Positions 27,912-36,729 of a stretch of DNA of 64,000 nt are shown in pieces (position 1 is the first letter of the stretch; each line of letters opens with the position of its first letter). The notes under the pieces are model-generated. The model did not search any database. It was not told the DNA's origin and saw only the letters and a program-made list of their open reading frames with translations. The stretch comes from Halocynthiibacter sp. SDUM655004 (GTDB lineage Bacteria; Pseudomonadota; Alphaproteobacteria; Rhodobacterales; Rhodobacteraceae). The stretch covers positions 176,761 through 240,760 of the forward strand of contig NZ_JAPDUG010000003.1 in assembly GCF_026015885.1 (NCBI RefSeq), in the 5' to 3' direction. The translations under genes and the position numbers were made by a program.

Positions 27912-28424
27912 ATGCGCAACGTAGGTAGTTTCGGAGTTTTGTGCTTCTGCGCGGCGATTGGTCTTTCGGCATGCAGCAGCGATAATCCCCAGCTGATGAA
28001 CCTTCAGAATCCGGGCAACGGTCCGGAGGAATTCGGCGTGCTGCCGACGAAACCCTTGGAAACTCCGCCAAGCTATACCTCGCTTCCAACTCCAACTCCG
28101 GGCGGAACCAACCGCGTTGATCCGACACCTCGCGCTGATGCGATTGCGGCTCTTGGCGGAAACGCTGCACGTGCGCGTCCGGCAACGGGCGATCTTGTGA
28201 ACTACACGACTCGTTTCGGGACAACGTCCAATATTCGTGGCCAGCTTGCTGCCGAAGATCTCGAATGGCGCAAGAAAAACCAAGGACGCGTTCTTTATCG
28301 TGCATTTGGTGTTCCGCAATACTTCGAAGCCTACGAGAAAATGTCGCTTGATCAGTACCAGGAATTGCAGCGCTGGCGTCGGCGCGGCATCGACACGCCC
28401 GCCGCACCACCAAAGCCAAATTGA
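27912..28424 (+). CDS. DUF3035 lipoprotein
   Basis: A 170-residue lipoprotein of unknown function, typical of Rhodobacterales. The signal sequence ends in a lipobox IGLSAC (lipidated Cys at residue 20). The mature chain starts with the family block PEEFGVLPTKPLETPPS, a proline/threonine-rich spacer, then RADAIAALGG and a basic C-terminal half (DLEWRKKNQGRVLYRAFG, QELQRWRRRG). It carries no enzyme motif and is probably a periplasm-facing envelope protein. CAAGGAGAAG precedes the ATG. It follows lspA and precedes the two M16 peptidase genes. Confidence 0.85.
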   Translation: MRNVGSFGVLCFCAAIGLSACSSDNPQLMNLQNPGNGPEEFGVLPTKPLETPPSYTSLPTPTPGGTNRVDPTPRADAIAALGGNAARARPATGDLVNYTTRFGTTSNIRGQLAAEDLEWRKKNQGRVLYRAFGVPQYFEAYEKMSLDQYQELQRWRRRGIDTPAAPPKPN

Positions 28425-28482
28425 TTGCGGCGCACTCTCACGGACGTGATGGCGCAAGTTCATCGTAACAATTTCACTCACA

Positions 28483-28523
28483 GTAGCGTTGGGAGGGGTT
28501 GATGATCCCTAATCAACGCTTAC
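28483..28523 (+). promoter_or_regulatory. Imperfect hairpin upstream of the M16 peptidase pair
   Basis: AGCGTTG at 28485-28491 pairs with CAACGCT at 28514-28520. An inner AGGG/CCCT stem is separated from it by a small internal loop, and the outer stem can be extended by GTA/TAC with one bulge. No T-run follows, so it is not a standard terminator. It lies 31 bases before the M16 start, between the DUF3035 and peptidase genes. Confidence 0.4.
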
Positions 28524-28553
28524 CCTTAATGCGACCCTAAACGGAGACGCTTG

Positions 28554-29894
28554 ATGACATCCTATTTCCGTAACGCATTTCTTGCATTGATATTGACGCT
28601 GCCCGCGGTTGCACAGGCCGAGAAACTCACGACATATCAACTTGATAACGGAATGGACGTTCTGGTTCTTGAGGACCATCGGGCACCCGTTGTTGTGCAA
28701 ATGGTTTGGTACAAGGCTGGCGCCGCTGATGAGCCACGGGGTAAATCCGGCATCGCGCATTTTCTAGAGCATTTGTTGTTTAAGGGAACCGACACGCTTG
28801 CTCCGGGAGAGCTGTCAAAAACCGTTGCGGCGAACGGTGGATCTGACAATGCTTTCACCTCGCAAGATTACACAGCCTATCACCAGCGCATTGCCTCTGA
28901 TCGGTTGGAACTTGTGATGCGTATGGAAGCGGACCGCATGCGTAACCTTCGTTTGTCCGAAGCGGATGTCGAAACGGAACGCGAAGTTATCCTCGAAGAG
29001 CGCAACCAACGAACAGAGAACAATCCGGGCGCCTTGTTTGCCGAACAGCGGAATGCTGCCCAGTATATGAACCATCCGTATGGTATTCCGGTTATTGGCT
29101 GGAAGCACGAGATGGAGGAGCTCTCTCTTGAGGATTCTCTGGAGTTTTACCAGCGTTACTATGCGCCGAATAATGCGATTCTCATCGTGGCAGGTGATGT
29201 CATACCCGAAGACGTACTCGCGCTCGCAGAGAAGTATTACGGCGTATTAGAGCCTACTGTAGACCTTCCCGAACGGGAGCGGACAATTGAGCCGCCTCAA
29301 CTTTCGGAGCGTCGCCTGACCTTTACGGACCCCCGCGTTGCACAGCCCTATGTGATCCGCAGCTACCTCGCGCCGGAGCGCGACTCTGGTGCGCAGGAAG
29401 AGGCCGCCGCGCTGACATTGCTTGCCGAAATACTTGGTGGAAACGGGGCGACATCTGTATTGGGCAACAAGCTCCAATTTGACACACAGCAAGCCATTTA
29501 CACTGCCGCGTTTTACAGCGGGGTCTCTCTGGATGACACGACATTCTCGCTCATCATTGTGCCGGTTCCCGACATCTCGCTTGAGGAAGCAGAGCAGGCG
29601 TTGGATCAAGCTGTTGCCGAATTTCTCGAAGAGGGCGTAGACGAGGAGCAACTTGATCGCATCAAGATGCAACTCCGCGCCAGTTTGATCTACGCCGAAG
29701 ATGATGTGGCCGGGCGTGCACGGCAGTATGGTGCTTCGCTGACCTCGGGCCTTACGATCGAGGATGTGCAGGCATGGCCCGATGTTTTGCAATCCATCAC
29801 TTCAGAACAAATTATCGAAGCCGCAAAGAAAGTCTTCAACAGAAACAACGCCGTAACCGGCTATCTGATGAACGCTGAAGGAGAAGCAAAATGA
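28554..29894 (+). CDS. M16 family zinc metallopeptidase (catalytic subunit)
   Basis: A 446-residue pitrilysin-type peptidase. A signal peptide (cleavage near VAQAEK) places it in the periplasm. The inverted zinc motif HFLEH is at His69-Glu72-His73, followed by LLFKGT and, about 70 residues on, the distal zinc Glu in AEADVETEREVILEERNQR. The C-terminal half is the second clam-shell domain (SLIIVPVPDISLEEAEQAL). ACGGAGACG precedes the ATG. The last four bases overlap the next gene, which encodes an M16 protein without the zinc motif. Active and inactive M16 subunits often form a heterodimer, as in mitochondrial processing peptidase. Confidence 0.93.
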   Translation: MTSYFRNAFLALILTLPAVAQAEKLTTYQLDNGMDVLVLEDHRAPVVVQMVWYKAGAADEPRGKSGIAHFLEHLLFKGTDTLAPGELSKTVAANGGSDNAFTSQDYTAYHQRIASDRLELVMRMEADRMRNLRLSEADVETEREVILEERNQRTENNPGALFAEQRNAAQYMNHPYGIPVIGWKHEMEELSLEDSLEFYQRYYAPNNAILIVAGDVIPEDVLALAEKYYGVLEPTVDLPERERTIEPPQLSERRLTFTDPRVAQPYVIRSYLAPERDSGAQEEAAALTLLAEILGGNGATSVLGNKLQFDTQQAIYTAAFYSGVSLDDTTFSLIIVPVPDISLEEAEQALDQAVAEFLEEGVDEEQLDRIKMQLRASLIYAEDDVAGRARQYGASLTSGLTIEDVQAWPDVLQSITSEQIIEAAKKVFNRNNAVTGYLMNAEGEAK

Positions 29895-31207
29895 TCCGTG
29901 TGTTTTTCTCGACCGTTCTGGCGATGCTCGTTGCGCTCCCTTTGCGCGCTGAAATCGCAATTCAGGATGTAACCTCGCCAAAAGGAATCCATGCTTGGCT
30001 GGTTGAAGATCATTCGATTCCATTTACGGCTATCGAAGTTTGGTTCAAAGGCGGCGCGGGCCTTGATGCGCCCGGAAAACGTGGTGCAACGAACCTTATG
30101 GTCGGGCTCCTCGAGGAGGGCGCGGGTGATCTGGATTCACAAGAATTCGCAGCCGCAGTTGAGGCGCTCGCTGCGAGCTATAAGTTTGATGTTTTCGATG
30201 ACACATTGATTGTTTCAGCGCAGTTCCTCACCGAAAACCGAGATGATGCAATTGACCTTCTGCGCAGCGCTTTAACGGAACCGCGTTTTGATGAAGCCTC
30301 CCTTGAGCGTGTGCGTGGGCAGGTACGTTCGATCATTTCCGGCAACGAGAAAGACCCGAACGACATTGCAAGCCGCACCCTCAATAAACTCGCGTGGGGA
30401 GATCATCCTTACGGCAGTTCGCTGAATGGTACGCTTGAATCGGTCAACAGCTTAACGCGCGATGATCTGATCGAAGCCAAAAACGCAACCATGACCCGCG
30501 ACCGAATCCATGTTGGAGCCGTGGGTGATATCACGCCCGAAGAGCTTGGAGCATTGCTCGACACGCTGCTTGGCGATTTGCCAGAGGAAGGCGCGCCGTT
30601 GCCTGCGGATGCGACCTATGCACTGCCAAGAGGGGGCGAAACGGTCGTGGAGTTCGAAACGCCACAATCCGTTGCGATCTTTGCGCATGAGGGTATTGCG
30701 CGAGACGATGACGATTTCTTTGCGCTCTATGTGTTGAACCATGTTTTGGGCGGCGGCGGATTTGCATCTGTCTTGATGGAAGAGGTGCGAGAGAAGCGCG
30801 GTCTGACTTACGGCATTTCAACCTACCTCGTTCCAAAAGAGCATGGCGCACTTATGATGGGGCAGGTTGCTTCGTCAAACGACCGTATTGCCGAGGCTAT
30901 TACAGTGGTTCGCGATGTCTGGGCAGATATTGCGGCAAACGGGATTACAGAGAAGCAATTGACTGACGCAAAAACCTTCCTCACAGGCGCCTATCCTTTG
31001 CGTTTTGATGGGAACGCGACCATTGCAGGGATCATGGCGGCGATGCAGTCTCAAGAGTTGCCCATAGACTATATTGCGACCCGAAACGACAAGGTGAATG
31101 CTGTGACGCTCGAGGACATCAAACGTGTTGCTGCGCGGGTTCTCAAGCCAGAGGATCTTCATTTTGTGGTGGTCGGGCAGCCCGAAGGACTAGGCGATCA
31201 GCAGTAA
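29891..31207 (+). CDS. M16 family peptidase-like protein (zinc motif absent)
   Basis: A 438-residue exported M16 homolog. It has a signal peptide (to about LPLRAEIA) and the two M16 domains. Where HxxEH should stand the sequence reads NLMVGLLEEGAG, so the zinc and catalytic residues are missing. The C-terminal domain retains EVREKRGLTYGISTYL, the Arg-Tyr element that binds substrate and completes the partner's active site. This is the pattern of a non-catalytic partner. ATGA overlap with the catalytic gene indicates coupled, near equimolar translation. The gene is followed by a short hairpin and mutL. Confidence 0.92.
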   Translation: MIRVFFSTVLAMLVALPLRAEIAIQDVTSPKGIHAWLVEDHSIPFTAIEVWFKGGAGLDAPGKRGATNLMVGLLEEGAGDLDSQEFAAAVEALAASYKFDVFDDTLIVSAQFLTENRDDAIDLLRSALTEPRFDEASLERVRGQVRSIISGNEKDPNDIASRTLNKLAWGDHPYGSSLNGTLESVNSLTRDDLIEAKNATMTRDRIHVGAVGDITPEELGALLDTLLGDLPEEGAPLPADATYALPRGGETVVEFETPQSVAIFAHEGIARDDDDFFALYVLNHVLGGGGFASVLMEEVREKRGLTYGISTYLVPKEHGALMMGQVASSNDRIAEAITVVRDVWADIAANGITEKQLTDAKTFLTGAYPLRFDGNATIAGIMAAMQSQELPIDYIATRNDKVNAVTLEDIKRVAARVLKPEDLHFVVVGQPEGLGDQQ

Positions 31208-31215
31208 CCATTTTC

Positions 31216-31239
31216 CCGATTTCCGCATGTGCGAATCGG
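31216..31239 (+). terminator. Hairpin between the M16 pair and mutL
   Basis: CCGATT (31216-31221) pairs with AATCGG (31234-31239), with an inner CGCA/TGCG stem and a two-base bulge. Only a short, broken T-stretch (ATTTC) follows, so termination would be partial at best. Confidence 0.35.
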
Positions 31240-31285
31240 AGCATTTCATGCTAAACCTTGTGGTATGCCTGATGGAAACCCCAAT

Positions 31286-33130
31286 ATGAGCGAGAATTCA
31301 GGGTCTGAACGCCCTGTTATCAAGCAGCTGGACGAAGCAGCAATCAATCGGATTGCCGCCGGAGAAGTTGTTGAGCGCCCCGCCTCGGCGGTTAAGGAGC
31401 TTGTTGAGAACGCAATTGATGCCGGCGCACGACGTATCGAGGTTTCCTATGCGGACGGCGGCAAGACCCTAATCCGCGTTGTGGATGACGGTTGTGGCAT
31501 TTCGGGGGCGGACTTGCCGCTTGCCATGTCGCGCCACGCCACTTCAAAAATTGACGGGTCCGACCTGCTTAATATCCACACATTCGGGTTTCGTGGAGAG
31601 GCACTTCCTTCGCTTGGAGCGGTTGGCCGGCTGACGATCAAGAGCCGACCGGAGGGGGAAGAGGCATTCACAATCTCGACGTCCGGTGGGGAGCAGTCGA
31701 CAGTTAAGCCAACGGCGCTTTCTGGCGGAACTATCGTCGAATTGCGTGATCTGTTCTATGCCACGCCCGCGCGCCTCAAGTTTATGCGCACAGACCGTGC
31801 AGAGGCGGGCGCGATCAACGACGTCATCAAAAAGCTTGCAATGGCAGAGCCGCATGTCACTTTCATTTTGCGCGATGTTTCCGGTGGCGGAGAAGGGCGC
31901 GTGGTGTTTCGGGCCGATGCCGAAATTGGTGATTTGTTCGATGCAATCCATGCACGCTTGCGCAGGATCTTGGGCGCAGAGTTCGCAGAGAATGCGCTTC
32001 TCATCGATGCCGAGCGCGAGGGCATTACCTTGACCGGATACGCAGCACTTCCGACTTACTCACGTGGGTCTTCTGTTGCGCAGCATCTTTTTGTGAATGG
32101 CCGCCCTGTTCGGGACAAAATGTTCATCGGTGCGCTGCGCGGCGCATATATGGATTTTCTGAGCCGTGATCGTCACCCCGCCGCGGTACTTTTCCTAGAG
32201 GTAGAGCCGACGCGCGTTGACGTGAATGTTCACCCCGCGAAATCTGAAGTACGTTTTCGAGAGCCCGCTATCGCGCGTGGATTGATCGTTTCGGCCATTC
32301 GGCACGCGCTCGCTGAGGCAGGCCACCGCGCGAGTACGACCGTGGCAAATGCCACACTCGGCGCGATGCGACCAGAGGGCGGTACGGAAAATCCTCCACG
32401 CATCTATCAGATGGAGCGCAAGCCTGTTGGTAGCTACGCCCCACCACGAACAGAGAGTTACGCCACGCCCGGTTTCGCCGAAGGGGGCTTTGATGCTCCT
32501 TCGGCTCGCATGGAGCCAGTCGTTGAAACCGAAGAAACAAACGCGGCCGATCTTCCTCTTGGTGCGGCCCGTGCGCAGGTTCATGAAAACTATATCATTG
32601 CCCAAACTGCGACTGGTATGGTGATCGTCGATCAGCACGCCGCGCACGAACGTTTGGTCTATGAACGCCTTAAGAAGCAAATGGCCGAAAACGGTGTGGC
32701 AACTCAAGCGTTACTTATCCCTGAGATTGTCGAGCTTTCCGATCAGGATGCGGCTCTAATATTGGGGTATTCAGAGGAATTGGCGCGGTTTGGCCTTGGG
32801 ATTGAACCATTTGGTGGCGGCAATATTGCCGTGCGCGAAACACCTGCGATTCTGGGTAATGTCGATGCGCGTGGGATGATTCTCGATATTCTCGATGAGC
32901 TTGCCGATCTTGGAGACAGCCAGACCCTACAATCCCGTGTTGAAGCGATCTTGTCGCGGGTTGCGTGTCATGGCTCCATTCGATCAGGCCGACGAATGCA
33001 GGCGGAGGAGATGAATGCGCTCCTGCGCGAAATGGAAGCTACCCCACATTCCGGCCAATGTAACCACGGCCGCCCGACCTATGTTGAACTCAAACTTGCC
33101 GACATTGAGCGGCTTTTCGGACGCACATGA
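31286..33130 (+). CDS. mutL: DNA mismatch repair protein MutL, endonuclease type
   Basis: A 614-residue mismatch-repair matchmaker. The N-terminal GHKL ATPase shows INRIAAGEVVERPASAVKEL, DNAIDAGA-like ENAIDAGARRIEV, DDGCGI and TFGFRGEALPS. After a proline-rich linker the C-terminal domain carries DQHAAHERLVYE (about residue 448), which fits the metal-binding endonuclease motif DQHA(x2)E(x4)E, plus CHGSIRSG and CNHGRPTYVEL. So this MutL should nick DNA itself, as expected where MutH is absent. The start at 31286 has GGAAA upstream; in-frame starts at 31229 and 31265 are less good. It overlaps rmuC by four bases. Confidence 0.96.
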   Translation: MSENSGSERPVIKQLDEAAINRIAAGEVVERPASAVKELVENAIDAGARRIEVSYADGGKTLIRVVDDGCGISGADLPLAMSRHATSKIDGSDLLNIHTFGFRGEALPSLGAVGRLTIKSRPEGEEAFTISTSGGEQSTVKPTALSGGTIVELRDLFYATPARLKFMRTDRAEAGAINDVIKKLAMAEPHVTFILRDVSGGGEGRVVFRADAEIGDLFDAIHARLRRILGAEFAENALLIDAEREGITLTGYAALPTYSRGSSVAQHLFVNGRPVRDKMFIGALRGAYMDFLSRDRHPAAVLFLEVEPTRVDVNVHPAKSEVRFREPAIARGLIVSAIRHALAEAGHRASTTVANATLGAMRPEGGTENPPRIYQMERKPVGSYAPPRTESYATPGFAEGGFDAPSARMEPVVETEETNAADLPLGAARAQVHENYIIAQTATGMVIVDQHAAHERLVYERLKKQMAENGVATQALLIPEIVELSDQDAALILGYSEELARFGLGIEPFGGGNIAVRETPAILGNVDARGMILDILDELADLGDSQTLQSRVEAILSRVACHGSIRSGRRMQAEEMNALLREMEATPHSGQCNHGRPTYVELKLADIERLFGRT

Positions 33131-34362
33131 TTGAAATCGCCGGTACAGAATATGCTCTAACAGATCCGCTTATCCTTCTTGTGGCGGGCGGTATTGCGCT
33201 GCTTCTGCTCATCCTCGTTTTGCTGGTTCGGTCGGTAAGAATAGGCTCTAACGCTGCTAAAATGGTCGGCCCAATTGCACAGCAGATGGGGCAGTTGAAC
33301 CATGCGGTGCAATCGCTGGGGCAAGGGCAAGAGCGTTTGGCGGGTGGATTGCAATCAAATGCAGAGCTGCAGTCAGCGTCACAAGCGCAGATTTTGCAAA
33401 CAATGGAAATGCGCCTCGCGTCGGTTCAGCAACAGATGCAAGAACGGCTTCACGAGAATTCGGTCAAGGCGGCAAGAAGCCTGTCTGATATGCAAGAGAA
33501 GCTTAACCAATCCGTCCATGGCAGCACGGTCAAAACAACTAAGTCTCTGACCGAGCTTCAGGAACGCCTCGCCACGATCGATAAGGCGCAGGCAAATATT
33601 GAAAAACTGTCGGGCGATGTGCTGGGACTTCAGGATATTCTGTCAAACAAACAGACACGCGGCGCCTTTGGCGAAATTCAATTGAACGACATCGTTTCAA
33701 AGGCCCTCCCAAGCAACGCTTATAGCTTCCAATCGACCCTATCCAACGGGAAACGGGCCGATTGTTTGATTCACTTGCCAAATCCACCAGGCCCGATTGT
33801 CGTAGACAGTAAGTTTCCGCTAGAGGCCTATGAAGCCCTTCGTAATGCAAATACCAAGGCCGAAGCAGAGCAAGCCGCGCGAGCGATGCGCGTGGCGGTG
33901 AAAACCCATATCAATGCCATCAGTGAACGCTACATTATCGAAGGAGAAACCGCAGATGGGGCGCTGATGTTCCTCCCGTCCGAAGCGGTCTATGCGGAAC
34001 TACACGCGAGTTTCCCTGAAGTGGTACGCGAAGGCTTCGAAAAACGCGTTTGGATCGTATCCCCCACAACCTGCATGGCGACTCTCAACACCATGCGCGC
34101 CATTTTGAAAGACGCACAAATGCGCGAGCAGGCAGGGGCCATACGCACTGAGTTGGGCAAGTTGTTTCAGGATGTGGAGCGGCTCGGAACGCGTGTATCC
34201 AACCTTGATCGCCATTTCGGGCAAGCCGCCAAAGATATCTCCGAAATCAAAATCTCAGCCGATAAGGCAGGGCGTCGAGCACGCCGCTTGGATAACTTTG
34301 ATTTCGAGGAATTGGCGCCAGACACAGAGAACAGCACTCTGGCGCCACCTGTCGCGGAGTAG
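33127..34362 (+). CDS. rmuC: DNA recombination protein RmuC
   Basis: A 411-residue RmuC-family protein. One membrane helix (residues about 14-36, rich in Leu/Val) is followed by a long coiled coil (about 45-175, many Gln/Glu/Lys heptads), then the RmuC nuclease-like core: GAFGEIQLNDIVSKALP, DCLIHLPNPPGPIVVDSKFP, LEAYEALRNA and DGALMFLPSEAVYAELHA. RmuC limits inversions at short inverted repeats in E. coli; its enzymatic action is inferred from its PD-(D/E)XK-like core. The start ATGA overlaps the mutL stop, linking two DNA-maintenance genes. It converges with the saccharopine pair with one base between the stop codons. Confidence 0.92.
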   Translation: MIEIAGTEYALTDPLILLVAGGIALLLLILVLLVRSVRIGSNAAKMVGPIAQQMGQLNHAVQSLGQGQERLAGGLQSNAELQSASQAQILQTMEMRLASVQQQMQERLHENSVKAARSLSDMQEKLNQSVHGSTVKTTKSLTELQERLATIDKAQANIEKLSGDVLGLQDILSNKQTRGAFGEIQLNDIVSKALPSNAYSFQSTLSNGKRADCLIHLPNPPGPIVVDSKFPLEAYEALRNANTKAEAEQAARAMRVAVKTHINAISERYIIEGETADGALMFLPSEAVYAELHASFPEVVREGFEKRVWIVSPTTCMATLNTMRAILKDAQMREQAGAIRTELGKLFQDVERLGTRVSNLDRHFGQAAKDISEIKISADKAGRRARRLDNFDFEELAPDTENSTLAPPVAE

Positions 34363-34363
34363 G

Positions 34364-35503
34364 CTACACCGCCGACTTAATCGCAAGATACTGCGCTTGC
34401 GACTCAACTTCGTGTAGCCAGCCCTCAACGAGCTTTGGGTCACGCGGAGCTGCGGTAACACCCGGATGAATTTCACGATTCTTGACCGATTGAACCGCTA
34501 GCGAAACTGTTACGGATACCAGCCGCGCCATCGCCGAGCCACGCTCATCGCCCCAAGCATCAAGCGCGTAAGTTTTATCGTAAACCGGCGTGCCGTCCCG
34601 CTCCGCAGAAAGCGAAACACAAAGAACAACGCGATCAGGTTCGCCGTCTTCATAGGCGTGCTGATCCCAGAATTCGTCAGACATTTCTTTGAGGCGCTTG
34701 TCGCCATCTTCGCCGGAAAGTGTCTCTATTTCAGCGAAAACAGGGGCCCAAGCCTCAGACCAGCCATTGAGCCGAAGGGTGCCACGCACGAAATTCTTGA
34801 GCCGCCACTCAGGCTCGAACTGGTAATCCTCAATAAACGGAAGCGAGTCACGGTTAGGGTAAACTTCAAACGTTTCTGGCGCGGCCAGTGGCGCGGAATA
34901 GGATTGGATCGCATCCCATGGCCGCGCGACATCAAGCGTCGAGAAATTACGAATGGATCGGCTAGGCGAACGAAGCGCTTTGAGCACTCCAAGCGGCGAC
35001 CAGCTGAATTTGTAACGGAATGCGTTGGTGTGTTTTGGGACACCGCCGCAGTAACTCAGGAACGAAATCGTGTTGGTCGGATCATAGGCATCTGACGCGC
35101 GGTAGTCAGCGACAAGGTGATGCGCCATCAGGTGGTCGATGCCTGGATCAAGCCCAACCTCGTTCACAAGGCAAACACCGCGTTCTTGTGCAACAGCATC
35201 AAGCGCAGCCATCTCGGGCGAAATGTAGGAGGAGGACACGAAATGTGCCCCTTTCTCAATGCATATTGTCGCCAGAGGCACGTGAAGATCGCCGGGCAGC
35301 ATCGATACGACGATATCATTCGCGCGGAGCGCCTCGGTCAGGTCATCAAGCGTGAAAGCCTTAATGTTGTCGGTTAGGTCTCCGACGGTTTCGCGCGCTT
35401 TTTCGACTGTTCTGTTCCAGACGCATACGTCCTCGCCCGCTTCCAACAGACGCCGTAATCCCGGAATGGCCGAAAGCCCTGTACCGCACCAGTGAATTGT
35501 CAT
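34364..35503 (-). CDS. Saccharopine dehydrogenase family protein (probable glutamate-forming, LYS9/SDH-like)
   Basis: A 379-residue NAD(P)-binding protein of the saccharopine dehydrogenase C family. The N-terminal Rossmann loop is WCGTGLSAIPGLRRLL, followed by ANDIVVSMLPGDLHVPLA and GAHFVSSSYISPEM. The substrate-domain block NEVGLDPGIDHLMAHHL is highly typical of this family, as is SYCGGVPKHTNAFRYKFSWSP. It should oxidise saccharopine to glutamate and 2-aminoadipate semialdehyde. AAGGAGTAGCC precedes the ATG, nine bases after the LYS1-like gene, so the two form an operon. Direction (degradation) is inferred from the organism's DAP route for synthesis. Its stop lies one base from that of rmuC. 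Confidence 0.87.
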   Translation of the reverse strand: MTIHWCGTGLSAIPGLRRLLEAGEDVCVWNRTVEKARETVGDLTDNIKAFTLDDLTEALRANDIVVSMLPGDLHVPLATICIEKGAHFVSSSYISPEMAALDAVAQERGVCLVNEVGLDPGIDHLMAHHLVADYRASDAYDPTNTISFLSYCGGVPKHTNAFRYKFSWSPLGVLKALRSPSRSIRNFSTLDVARPWDAIQSYSAPLAAPETFEVYPNRDSLPFIEDYQFEPEWRLKNFVRGTLRLNGWSEAWAPVFAEIETLSGEDGDKRLKEMSDEFWDQHAYEDGEPDRVVLCVSLSAERDGTPVYDKTYALDAWGDERGSAMARLVSVTVSLAVQSVKNREIHPGVTAAPRDPKLVEGWLHEVESQAQYLAIKSAV

Positions 35504-35512
35504 GGCTACTCC

Positions 35513-36553
35513 TTAGATATGTTCTTCGAATGTGTCTCTAGCTCGGCCCCAAACGCCTTGATCCAGTGATTTGAGCTCAAGAAGAGAGGGAAGCAATTGT
35601 TCAGCGTAATCTTCCGAGCTTTCGACAGGAAGCATCGACGGAAGGTTATCAATTGCGGTGACATCTAGCACGGGATCTGTTGCGACGCGCAGGGCCGGGT
35701 CTTCCCATGTTGTCGTGCGATCATAGACCTTGATCGGAGAGAAGTCGCTGTCTGGGTCACAGGCGATATCGCCGATAACCGATAGTTTGCGTGGGTCAGT
35801 GAGCGCAGACTTGGGGACGAAAACGGGCGTTCCCGGTCGTGCAAGAATGCAGTTCAGAAAAATGTCATGCTCAAGAATTTCGGGGAACGGGCCACCAGAT
35901 GCTGTTTCGGCCATATCCCATTTCGTAACTTTAACGCCAAGTGCCTCGCAGAGATCAGAAGCGCCTGTCCCGACACGCCCAAGCGCGCCAATCACAATCG
36001 CGGATGGCGGGGTATAGGCCGCGAGATCAGTCTCTAGTGCGGCCAAAAGCGCATGTTTTGACGCGAATACGCCGACAGGTGCGCAGATGTCGCCCTTCTG
36101 CTGTGCGGCCCAGCATTTGAGGCTTACAGCAGCCCCCGCAAAACCTGCCCAATAGCCAAAAGCGGCTACGCGACGGCCGGATGGGTCAACCAGATACTCC
36201 AAATCATAGAGCGTTCCTCCGCCAGCTTTAAAGCGATCAAGAAGAATGCGCCCGCTGGGCTGCCCCTTATATGCGTGGCCGAACATGATGTGGCGATGTT
36301 TGAGTGGTGTCCCGTCTTCGGGCAGTTCCTTCAGCCCGAAGATAATGGCGTCGTCAGGGGCCTCCGGCCACGTGTTTTCCTCTGCAATTTCACAGCCTGC
36401 ATCGATGTAACCTTGCAACGGAATAGCGCGGACGGAGCTTTTCTCAACTGTCACGCGAATACCAGCGTTCAGTAGCGCTTTGGTGCCTTCGGGCGTGATA
36501 CCCACGCGCTCTTCGTTTTCGCGCTGTTCGGCGCGTACCCACAGATGTGTCAT
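35513..36553 (-). CDS. Saccharopine dehydrogenase, L-lysine-forming type (LYS1/LKR-like)
   Basis: A 346-residue member of the AlaDH/PNT-like fold that contains LYS1 and the lysine-ketoglutarate reductase domain. Visible are LWVRAEQRENEERVGITPEG at the N-terminus, YDLEYLVDPSGRRVAAFGYW, the nucleotide-binding VIGALGRVGTGASDL, and IACDPDSDFSPIKVYDRTT. It joins lysine and 2-oxoglutarate into saccharopine or reverses this. The start at 36553 has an AGGAG upstream in the divergent spacer; the frame extends to 36748 without family features. It is first in a two-gene operon with the SDH-like gene and divergent from the formate dehydrogenase gene. Confidence 0.87.
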   Translation of the reverse strand: MTHLWVRAEQRENEERVGITPEGTKALLNAGIRVTVEKSSVRAIPLQGYIDAGCEIAEENTWPEAPDDAIIFGLKELPEDGTPLKHRHIMFGHAYKGQPSGRILLDRFKAGGGTLYDLEYLVDPSGRRVAAFGYWAGFAGAAVSLKCWAAQQKGDICAPVGVFASKHALLAALETDLAAYTPPSAIVIGALGRVGTGASDLCEALGVKVTKWDMAETASGGPFPEILEHDIFLNCILARPGTPVFVPKSALTDPRKLSVIGDIACDPDSDFSPIKVYDRTTTWEDPALRVATDPVLDVTAIDNLPSMLPVESSEDYAEQLLPSLLELKSLDQGVWGRARDTFEEHI

Positions 36554-36729
36554 GTCCAACTCCTTCGTCTGACAGGAGTATGGCAACGCGAACGGAGGAG
36601 CAATCGGGTTTGGCATTTGGGCGCGTGTTTCGTGCGGCATTGACGGAAAAAGACCGGAAGTTGTCGCAGAAAGGGAAGGTTGTATCTCGGCTATTGGCGA
36701 TAGAATATAGAGGGAACGGGAGTAGAGCG

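Noticed and set aside
36547..36729. Extension of the formate dehydrogenase by 61 residues
   Set aside because: It would overlap the start region of the divergent saccharopine operon; the ATG at 36730 begins the ferredoxin domain and has a good ribosome site.
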